Shown: one piece after another, positions 1-5,310 of the stretch
Layout: each line of letters starts with the position of its first letter
How positions within the stretch are numbered: the stretch's first letter is position 1
Assembly: GCA_021789565.1 (NCBI GenBank)
Contig: JAJYJL010000523.1
Span: forward strand, 1-6,334
DNA length: 6,334 bases
Origin: Acidobacteriota bacterium
GTDB taxonomy: Bacteria; Acidobacteriota; Terriglobia; UBA7540
Reading direction: 5' to 3'
The notes under the pieces: generated by a model
Database searches by the model: none
Told to the model about the DNA's origin: nothing
The model's input: only the letters and a program-made list of their open reading frames with translations
Translations under genes and position numbers: made by a program

Positions 1-1
1 C

Positions 2-1435
2 GCCATTGACCACCCTGAGCAGATGGGGCCGCTCTCGGAGTTGCTGCGGCCGGGCATGAAAGTCACCATCGCCATCGATGACATTTCCCTGCCCCTGCCG
101 AAGATGAAGCGGCCGGACGTCCGCGAATCCATCCTGACCATTGTGCTGAAGCTGCTGGCCGAAAAAGGCGTCGAGGACGTTCACATCATCGTCGCCACTT
201 CCTACCACCGGCGCATGACCGCGGCGGAAATCCGCCACGCGGTGTGCAACCACATTTTTTCCAACTACTACCCCGACCGCCTCTACAATCACGACGGCGA
301 CGCCCCGGACGGCATGGTGGAACTGGGAACCACCGAGCTCGGAGAAAAAGTCCGCATCAACCGCCGGGCGGCGGAATCCGACCTGCTGATTTACGCCAAC
401 ATCAACCTGGTTCCCATGGATGGCGGCAGCAAGTCCGTCAGCGTGGGCTTGTGCGACTATGCCACGCTGCAGGCCCACCACACGCCGCAGACCATCCTGG
501 CCAGCGACTCCTATTTTGACCACACGCGGTCTGCCATGAACCACTCCTGCGACCGCATCATGGAAGTGGTCAACCAGCATCTGAAGGTCTTCCACATTGA
601 GACCGTACTCAACAATCGCATGTTTGAGCCCGCCATGGCCTTCTTCACCAAAAATGAGGACCAATGGACGGGCGTCGACCGCGCCATGTTTGACGCCACG
701 CGCAAGGGCCTGGGCATGCTTCCGCGCGCGGCAAAAAGAAAAGTGCTGTTTGCCATTCCCGCGCCCTACCAGATGATCGCCGTCCATGCCGGGGCCACGC
801 TGCCCGTCCACGCCAAAACTCTGGCCTACTGCTACGCGCAGTATTGCACGCCGCTCCAGGGCCAGTCGGACGTGGTGGTTTACGGCATTCCGTTCATCTC
901 TCCCTACAACGTGAACTCGATTCTGAACCCCCTGCTGGTGCAGGTGATGGCGCTCGGCTATTTCCACAACATGTACCGCGGCATGCCGGTAGTGAAGAAG
1001 AACGGCGTGCTGATCATCACCCATCCGCTCTACAATGAATTTGATCCGCTGCACCATCCGTCTTACATCGAGTTCTTCAACCGGATTCTGACGGAGACTC
1101 GCGATTCGATGGAATTGCAGCGGAAATACGAAGAACAGTTTGCGCATGACCCGGACTATATTCGCATGTACCGCACCGGCCACGCCTATCACGGCGTGCA
1201 CCCGTTCTACATGTGGTATTGGGGAGAAAACGGGCGCGCCCACACCGGCAAGGTGATCGTGGTGGGAGCGGAATCCAGACGGGCGGCGCAAATCATGGGC
1301 TGGGAAACCGCACTGAGCATGAAAGAGGCGCTTGAAATGGCCCAGAGCCACGTGGGCCGCAAGCCCAGCATCACCATGATGCACTTTGCCCCCATCCTGA
1401 TGGCGGACATGCAGGGCACGCCCGAGAGCATTTGA
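2..1435 (+). CDS. LarA-like (DUF2088) nickel-pincer racemase-family protein, 5' partial
   Basis: The open frame runs in from the left edge. The residues before the first in-window Met (at 23), AIDHPEQ, continue the family's usual 'ai.nP...pl..l.rpG' lead-in, so the true start is outside the window. Numbering from the Met at 23: the N-terminal LarA fold shows IAIDDISLPLP (17–26, matching the D-x-T-R-P loop), IIVATSYHRRMT (55–66, matching ATGxHRP, His62) and GGSK (134–137) followed 16 residues later by His153. That matches the Lys/His spacing of LarA, where the lysine carries the nickel-pincer nucleotide cofactor. A C-terminal Rossmann-like domain ends in HFAPILM. LarA enzymes racemise or epimerise alpha-hydroxy acids. 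Here the conserved Arg of the D-x-T-R-P loop is Leu, and the usual H-x3-GYSGG histidine is absent, so the substrate is probably not lactate. At 470+ residues it is somewhat longer than classical LarA (about 425). The family is confident; the reaction is unknown. The stop overlaps the next start (TGATG). Confidence 0.85.
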   Translation, partial: AIDHPEQMGPLSELLRPGMKVTIAIDDISLPLPKMKRPDVRESILTIVLKLLAEKGVEDVHIIVATSYHRRMTAAEIRHAVCNHIFSNYYPDRLYNHDGDAPDGMVELGTTELGEKVRINRRAAESDLLIYANINLVPMDGGSKSVSVGLCDYATLQAHHTPQTILASDSYFDHTRSAMNHSCDRIMEVVNQHLKVFHIETVLNNRMFEPAMAFFTKNEDQWTGVDRAMFDATRKGLGMLPRAAKRKVLFAIPAPYQMIAVHAGATLPVHAKTLAYCYAQYCTPLQGQSDVVVYGIPFISPYNVNSILNPLLVQVMALGYFHNMYRGMPVVKKNGVLIITHPLYNEFDPLHHPSYIEFFNRILTETRDSMELQRKYEEQFAHDPDYIRMYRTGHAYHGVHPFYMWYWGENGRAHTGKVIVVGAESRRAAQIMGWETALSMKEALEMAQSHVGRKPSITMMHFAPILMADMQGTPESI

Positions 1436-2454
1436 TGGCAACCAAAACCGTTCTGATTACCGGCGCCACCGGTTTCCTCGGCAAGCACCTGGTGGAGCAA
1501 CTGAAGAAGGATGCAGACTCCGCGCGCCTGCGGGTGTTTTGCCGCGGCCTTTCCCCCTGGGAGCAGGACCCGGCGCTGGAAGTGGTGCACGGCGACATCG
1601 TGAAACGCGATGACGTGGAACTCGCGGCCGAAGGAGTATCGGAAATCTACCACCTGGCCGGGGTGGTTTCGCGCGACTCGAAAGACCAGGACCTCCTCTA
1701 CACAACGCATATTGAAGGGACCCGCAACGTCTGCGAGGCGGCGTTGAAGCACAAGGTGGAAAAGGTGGTGGCGGTGTCCAGCTCGGGCACCATCGCCGTC
1801 GGCACAACGCCTGAAGTCCGCGACGAAACCTCCGGCTACAAAAATGAGGTGGTGGGTGAGTGGCCCTACTACCTGAGCAAGATCTTTGCCGAGAAACTGG
1901 CGCTCGACTACCAGGCCCGCAGCGGATTGAACGTGGTGGTCGTCAACCCCAGCCTGCTGCTGGGCGTTGGCGATGACCGCAATTCCTCCACGCGCGACGT
2001 GGCGCTGTTTCTTCAGGGCGAAATCAAGGTGATTCCCAAAGGCGGGTTGAATTTTGTGGACGTTCGCGACGTCGCCCACGGCCTCACCCTGGCCATGCAA
2101 TCCGGCAAACCCGGCCGGCGCTACCTGATGGGCAACGTCAACTGGACCTTCCGGCAGTTGATCGAAACGGTGGCGGAAATCTCCGGCAAAGCCCCGCCCA
2201 CCATGGAGCCGCCTGTTGAAGTATCGTTGTGGGGGGCGCGCGCCCTGCGGGTTATCTACGCGCTGCTGGGGAAGAAAGTCGAACTCGACGACGCCTCCGT
2301 CAAGATGTCGGCCTGCTACTGGTACTGCGACTCAACCAGGGCGCGCACTGAACTCAAATTTGAAACGCGCGATCCGCTTGAAACGCTCCGCGAAACCGTT
2401 GAGGACGTCCACCTGCGGCTCTATCGAAGCGGCCAGCTTCCTGCTTCCGTATGA
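1435..2454 (+). CDS. NAD(P)-dependent epimerase/dehydratase (extended SDR, HpnA/DFR-like)
   Basis: A 339-residue cytosolic oxidoreductase of the extended short-chain dehydrogenase family. Visible motifs are the Rossmann nucleotide-binding GATGFLG (10–16), the HLAG strand (73–76), the catalytic Ser region AVSSSG (113–118), the active-site Tyr145 and Lys149 in YYLSK, and NPSLLLG (171–177). The C-terminal part (GRRYLMGN at 227–234 and the final DPLETLRETVE) resembles hopanoid-associated epimerase HpnA and dihydroflavonol-4-reductase-like proteins. These act on hydroxyl or keto groups of sugars or lipids; the substrate here is not deducible. I chose the ATG at 1435, which overlaps the upstream TGA by one base. 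An in-frame TTG three bases earlier is possible but would add only one residue. There is no clear Shine-Dalgarno, so translation is probably by termination-reinitiation from the LarA-like gene. The stop overlaps the next gene by four bases (ATGA). Confidence 0.9.
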   Translation: MATKTVLITGATGFLGKHLVEQLKKDADSARLRVFCRGLSPWEQDPALEVVHGDIVKRDDVELAAEGVSEIYHLAGVVSRDSKDQDLLYTTHIEGTRNVCEAALKHKVEKVVAVSSSGTIAVGTTPEVRDETSGYKNEVVGEWPYYLSKIFAEKLALDYQARSGLNVVVVNPSLLLGVGDDRNSSTRDVALFLQGEIKVIPKGGLNFVDVRDVAHGLTLAMQSGKPGRRYLMGNVNWTFRQLIETVAEISGKAPPTMEPPVEVSLWGARALRVIYALLGKKVELDDASVKMSACYWYCDSTRARTELKFETRDPLETLRETVEDVHLRLYRSGQLPASV

Positions 2455-3413
2455 GCAAGCCGGGCAAAATTGCCGCCGTCGTCAATCCCCAATCCGCGGG
2501 AGGAAAGACCGCCCGTGAGTGGCCGCAGCTCGCCGCCGCGCTGGAAAGCCGCCTGGGCCGCATAGTCACTCGCTTTACGGGCGAACCGGGCGCCGGAATC
2601 GCCATCACGCGCGGCCTGCTGCGCGAAGGCTTTGACCTGATCGTCGCTGTCGGCGGCGACGGCACCATCAATGAAGCCGCCAACGGGTTCTTTCACCAGG
2701 ACCGCCTGGTCAGGCCGCAGGCAGCGCTCGGAATCCTGCCGCTCGGCACCGGTGGTGACTTCCGCCGCACGCTTGGAATTCCCGCCGTCGCTTCCGAAGC
2801 CATCGAAACCCTTGCCAGTGGAGTTCCCGCCCTGATTGACGTCGGCAAAGCCAGCTTTCACGCCAGCAGCGGCGGGCTGGCCAGCCGCTATTTTGTCAAC
2901 CTGGCCAGTTTTGGAATGGGTGGGCAGGTAGCCGCGCAGTCAAACAATTTTATGCGCATGTTTGGCGGAAAGGCGGGATTCTTCTGGTCAACCGTCAAAA
3001 CCTTTCTCAGCTACCGGGGGCGGCAGGTAAGCCTTGCTTTTGATGGAAGTTCCACCCGCCTGCCCTTCTTCATCACCAACGTAGCCATTGGCAACGGCCA
3101 GTTCCACGGCGGTGGTATGAGGCCCTGCCCGGCGGCTGTCCCCAACGACGGCGTTTTCGATGTGACGGTGATCAGCTACGCCGGGGCTTTGAAGCTGCTC
3201 AGCAGCATCTCCATGCTCTATTCCGGCGAGGTCTATTCACATCCCAAGGTCAGCCACTTCCGAGCAGTGCACATCCTCGCCGAGTCGGCAAGCGCCACCG
3301 AAATTGAAATTGACGGAGAGCCGTTGGGGACCCTGCCGCTGGAAATCACCCTTCTGCCGCGGCAGCTTCGCGTCCTGGTCCCGGCCACCAGTCCCTTTGC
3401 TGAGGAATCCTGA
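2451..3413 (+). CDS. Diacylglycerol/sphingosine kinase-family lipid kinase (YegS/BmrU-like)
   Basis: A 320-residue protein with the DAGK catalytic domain at the N terminus: IAAVVNPQSAGGK (7–19), the ATP-binding signature VGGDGTINEAANG (67–79) and PLGTGGDF (97–104). The C-terminal beta-sandwich half carries NDGVFDV (232–238) and EIDGEP (286–291), both typical of the family. Such enzymes phosphorylate diacylglycerol, sphingoid bases or related lipid alcohols with ATP at the membrane face. The usual Asn of GTGNDFAR is Gly here, a variant that may be normal in this lineage. Length is normal for the family. The ATG start overlaps the stop of the dehydrogenase gene (ATGA) and has no visible ribosome-binding site, so it is translationally coupled. 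The coupling suggests that this kinase acts on a product or relative of the upstream enzymes' substrate (inference). It ends 29 bases before the T-tract of the convergent minus-strand terminator. Confidence 0.92.
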   Translation: MSKPGKIAAVVNPQSAGGKTAREWPQLAAALESRLGRIVTRFTGEPGAGIAITRGLLREGFDLIVAVGGDGTINEAANGFFHQDRLVRPQAALGILPLGTGGDFRRTLGIPAVASEAIETLASGVPALIDVGKASFHASSGGLASRYFVNLASFGMGGQVAAQSNNFMRMFGGKAGFFWSTVKTFLSYRGRQVSLAFDGSSTRLPFFITNVAIGNGQFHGGGMRPCPAAVPNDGVFDVTVISYAGALKLLSSISMLYSGEVYSHPKVSHFRAVHILAESASATEIEIDGEPLGTLPLEITLLPRQLRVLVPATSPFAEES

Positions 3414-3442
3414 GCGGGTGAAGGAAGGAACGACGATTCCGC

Positions 3443-3480
3443 AAAAAAAAATAGCCTGGGTTGCTATTGCAACCCAGGCT
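3443..3480 (-). terminator. Strong intrinsic terminator for leftward (minus-strand) transcription
   Basis: A perfect 12-bp inverted repeat (3453–3464 and 3469–3480; AGCCTGGGTTGC against GCAACCCAGGCT) encloses a 4-base loop. Read on the minus strand the hairpin is followed by A and then nine T residues (plus-strand A-run 3443–3451), the standard Rho-independent layout. On the plus strand the hairpin is followed by GAGCCCCG with no T-run, so it is not a canonical terminator for the lipid-kinase operon, although the hairpin may still slow convergent polymerase. The nearest recognised minus-strand gene ends about 860 bases to the right, so the terminator implies a separate short minus-strand transcript between the two. 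Confidence 0.85.
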
Positions 3481-3674
3481 GAGCCCCGAGTGCCGTGGGG
3501 AGGGGGACGCTGGCCTCGGGTCATCCGTCGTTTCCCTTACTCATCGTGGTGGTGCCGGTTCTTTTTGCCGAACGCTTTTTCCTGATCGCGTTCGCGGCGC
3601 TTCACCCTAAGTTGGGAAACAATCTCAATCTCTCTTCAGCCGCCATGATTCAACCCCCCGGCGGCCCTCAACGC
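3443..3674 (-). ncRNA. Candidate structured small RNA (~230 nt), minus strand
   Basis: Predicted from its two ends: a sigma-54-type promoter whose +1 would fall near 3674 and an intrinsic terminator ending at 3443. In RNA order it can form a 6-bp GCCGCC/GGCGGC stem (3660–3665 with 3639–3644); a 7-bp CGAACGC/GCGTTCG stem with a 12-base loop (3588–3594 with 3569–3575); a CCCGAG/CTCGGG hairpin (3515–3520 with 3485–3490) extended inside by CGT/ACG to an apical loop CCCCCTCCCC; and the terminator hairpin. I do not recognise it as 6S, SRP, tmRNA or RNase P RNA. Alternatively it is a short mRNA: a 14-codon ORF (3646–3602) with a G-run 7 bases upstream overlaps a 22-codon GTG ORF (3605–3537) ending HHHDE. 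The terminator is solid; the RNA itself is inferred. Confidence 0.42.
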
Positions 3675-3684
3675 TTTTCCTTTA

Positions 3685-3701
3685 TGCAAACGCTGTTCCA
3701 A
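3685..3701 (-). promoter_or_regulatory. Sigma-54 (RpoN) type -24/-12 promoter
   Basis: Minus-strand TTGGAACAGCGTTTGCA matches the sigma-54 consensus YTGGCACGrNNNTTGCW at 12 of 14 specified positions. It has the invariant GG (plus positions 3698–3699) and GC (3686–3687) exactly ten bases apart. The predicted start is near 3674, giving a ~230-nt transcript that would end at the terminator at 3443. A weaker sigma-70 reading overlaps it (TTGCAA, 16 bases, CATAAA; 4/6 each). No bacterial enhancer-binding protein gene is in the window and I found no convincing upstream activator repeat. Confidence 0.45.
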
Positions 3702-3974
3702 TTTGCAAGGCAATCCGCTTCAGCCTTCCAAATCCACCTCGAACACCGCTGGCGGGCCCTTGCAGTCCGGCCGCTCCCAGGCTTTCCACCGAGCACGAAA
3801 TCGTTCCCGCCTTGCGCGCCGCTTTCGCTGTCAGATCCACTGCTATTACAATCATTTAGGGACTTTTCAACCGCCAGAAAACCCGCGAAATCTCCGGGAG
3901 GTTTGGGAGCGCTTTTTTCGCAACAACGCCCGCCCTCCTGTCCCTTTGCTGGGCATGATGATTTCCAAACAAGA

Positions 3975-4003
3975 TTGCCTGTAAAGGCTAGGTTACTTAT
4001 AAA
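3975..4003 (+). promoter_or_regulatory. Sigma-70-type promoter candidate with no gene behind it
   Basis: TTGCCT (3975–3980, 4/6 to TTGACA) and TATAAA (3998–4003, 5/6 to TATAAT) are separated by an ideal 17 bases, at the start of an AT-rich stretch. Transcription would begin near 4010 and run toward the hairpin at 4086–4127. No recognised plus-strand gene follows until the TetR gene, which has its own promoter 1.2 kb later. AT-rich DNA yields such matches by chance, so this is tentative. Confidence 0.3.
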
Positions 4004-4085
4004 TTAAGTGTGCAATATGTACATGGCCATGGAATTATTTTCACTGTTCCGGCAACCAACACGCAAATTTTACCTGTGCTCTGCG

Positions 4086-4127
4086 CCGCGTTTGGAGGCC
4101 GGAACCATCATAGGGTGGGAAACGCGG
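4086..4127. repeat. 42-base inverted repeat (perfect 8-bp stem)
   Basis: CCGCGTTT (4086–4093) pairs perfectly with AAACGCGG (4120–4127) around a 26-base loop that contains a further ACC/GGT pairing. It is not followed by a T-run on the plus strand, so it is not an intrinsic terminator in that direction. It may be a structural element of an RNA started at the 3975–4003 promoter, a protein-binding site, or chance. Confidence 0.35.
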
Positions 4128-4344
4128 AAAAATGACAGGGAATGCGCTGGCTGGCCGTCTTGAAATTATATCTTGCTTTAAATAAACGACTTGGCAAACG
4201 AACTCTGGCCGAATACTGTTCAGGACCTTCTGTCGACGCGATTTTCACCCTCAGCCGGCGAGCCTGGGCCTGATTCATGAGAAAGATGTACTTCGGCTAT
4301 TCTACTGGGAGAATGTTGCAGGGCTAGCGGACAGGAAATTCAAT

Positions 4345-5016
4345 TTACGTCCTTGGAAGTGCGTCCGCAAAGACAAATCCGTCGCGTTCCACCACCTTAC
4401 CCCGCTCAACCTCGATCGGCGCCCGGAACATGGGACCCTCAAAGGCAAAGGTATGGAATTCTCCATTCTCGCCACACGGATCGATGCCCTCCGGCAAATC
4501 GGCCAGCAGATCGGCGTCAAACGACCGGCCGGCGAAGGAGGCATCGAGCTTCCCGGGGTCAACGCAGGTCAGCAAGGCGCGAAGGCCTCCGCCAACCATT
4601 TGATTGGCCAGCTTGCGCGTATCGAGCCCCCAGAGCGGGAAAACCGGGGTGATTCCCGTCCCGGCCAGTTTTTCCTCGCGGTAGCGGCGGATATCTTCCA
4701 GGAAAAGGTCGCCAAAAATCATGTGGGTAACGCCCTCGTCGCGGGCCCTTCGCAGGGCGCTGGCCATGGCCTCTTCATAGGCGGCGTTCGGGCAGGGATA
4801 AGGGATGGGAATGGTGACCAGCGGCAGGCCCGCGCTCTCTGCCTGCGCCCGCAGCAGCGACTCGCGAACGGCGTGCATGGCCACGCGCTGGAATTCGGCA
4901 TTCATTGTGGTCAGCAACGCCTGCACCTCAAACTCGCCTTGCCGCCGGACGACTTCCAGCGACCAGGCGCTGTCTTTCCCACTGCTCCATGAGAGCCAGG
5001 CCCTTTTGCGTTCCAT
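4345..5016 (-). CDS. Dph6-like PP-loop ATP pyrophosphatase (diphthine-ammonia ligase family)
   Basis: A 223-residue cytosolic protein of the adenine-nucleotide alpha-hydrolase superfamily. It shows the PP-loop SSGKDS (11–16) that binds ATP phosphates, FGDLFLEDIR (101–110), PLWG (127–130) and the family hallmark GENGEFHT (182–189). Eukaryotic and archaeal Dph6 amidates diphthine on elongation factor 2. Bacteria lack diphthamide, so the bacterial members probably adenylate and amidate another substrate, which is unknown. I chose the ATG at 5016 because AAGGAGG ends 4 bases upstream and the PP-loop then lies at the normal distance from the N terminus. The frame stays open to an ATG at 5157, but the extra 47 residues (Arg- and Gly-rich) do not look like the family. 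It is divergent from the TetR gene with a 294-base gap, has no close co-directional neighbour, and no clear terminator directly follows it. Confidence 0.9.
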   Translation of the reverse strand: MERKRAWLSWSSGKDSAWSLEVVRRQGEFEVQALLTTMNAEFQRVAMHAVRESLLRAQAESAGLPLVTIPIPYPCPNAAYEEAMASALRRARDEGVTHMIFGDLFLEDIRRYREEKLAGTGITPVFPLWGLDTRKLANQMVGGGLRALLTCVDPGKLDASFAGRSFDADLLADLPEGIDPCGENGEFHTFAFEGPMFRAPIEVERGKVVERDGFVFADALPRT

Positions 5017-5253
5017 TCCTCCTCCTTGAACCACCACCATAGCTGGAGATGGCCCGATGAGCAAGCGCCAATTGGCCTTCCCTGCCCGCCGGCGATATTC
5101 CCCGTCCCCCGTGAATCGATAGCGGAGCTTCAGACATCTGAGTATGTAAGAGACCAAATGGGCGGGGGATTACGGAACAGCGAATGCCCTTGGGAGTAAG
5201 TCGAGGCATTTTAACACTCCTTGCGCCTTTGTTCTGTTCCTTGAAAGTTTCTG

Positions 5254-5282
5254 TAGACAATGGAGCGGAAGGTTAGTAAAAT
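5254..5282 (+). promoter_or_regulatory. Promoter of the TetR–TolC operon
   Basis: TAGACA (5254–5259, 5/6 to TTGACA) and TAAAAT (5277–5282, 5/6 to TATAAT) have the optimal 17-base spacing. Transcription would start near 5289, inside the palindrome that overlaps the -10, leaving a leader of only about 20–30 bases before the TetR start. Confidence 0.6.
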
Positions 5283-5299
5283 GACCAATTAGTCATTTT
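5278..5299. promoter_or_regulatory. Palindromic operator, probably for the adjacent TetR-family repressor
   Basis: AAAATGAC and GTCATTTT flank a central CAATTA. Over the full 22 bases only one symmetric pair is mismatched, a near-perfect palindrome of the size TetR-family dimers bind. It covers the -10 element and the predicted start site of the tetR-type gene, so binding would block polymerase (autorepression) and also control the coupled efflux gene. A further ATGAC half-site follows at 5301–5305. The link to this regulator is inferred from position. Confidence 0.65.
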
Positions 5300-5310
5300 A
5301 ATGACCCATA

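Larger units (their letters stand above)
3702..4344. other. Intergenic region without a convincing protein gene
   Basis: No frame here has the length, codon pattern or family motifs of a real gene. The GC-rich left part (to about 3960) contains a 57-codon minus-strand ORF (3855–3682) and an overlapping frame ending at 3720 with protein-like composition, possibly remnants or chance. The right part is clearly more AT-rich and holds a plus-strand promoter-like site (3975–4003), a 48-codon ATG ORF without a Shine-Dalgarno (4017–4163), an 8-bp-stem hairpin (4086–4127), and an AT-rich run around 4164–4195. No tRNA T-loop signature, insertion-sequence ends or repeated spacers were seen. Confidence 0.6.

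Noticed and set aside
1432..1434. TTG as start of the dehydrogenase gene
   Set aside because: The adjacent ATG at 1435 gives the common TGATG coupling; the TTG adds one Met-equivalent with no better ribosome-binding site.
1207..2100. 297-codon minus-strand ORF opposite the LarA-like and dehydrogenase genes
   Set aside because: It lies antisense to two genes with clear family motifs and shows no motif of its own; long antisense frames are expected in GC-rich coding DNA.
3886..3921. GCGAAA/TTTCGC pairing with a T-run near 3912 as a plus-strand terminator
   Set aside because: The T-run lies inside the stem rather than after it, and the inner pairing is poor.
3495..4007. 170-codon plus-strand ORF in the intergenic region
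   Set aside because: It is Pro/Ser/Phe-rich with no domain or Shine-Dalgarno and runs across the antisense of the RNA unit and two compositionally different segments. It looks like a chance open frame.
4017..4163. 48-codon plus-strand ORF after the 3975 promoter
   Set aside because: It has no Shine-Dalgarno, no recognisable motif and unremarkable codon use, so it is not listed as a gene.
4299..4314. ATTCT/AGAAT hairpin downstream of the Dph6-like gene as its terminator
   Set aside because: The stem is only 5 bp, AT-rich and not followed by a T-run on the minus strand.
3414..4344. tRNA, CRISPR array or insertion-sequence ends in the intergenic gap
   Set aside because: I found no GGTTCRA-type T-loop in a cloverleaf setting, no regularly spaced repeats, and no transposase frame or paired terminal repeats.
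4453..4992. 179-codon plus-strand ORF
   Set aside because: It lies entirely antisense to the Dph6-like gene, whose motifs are unambiguous.
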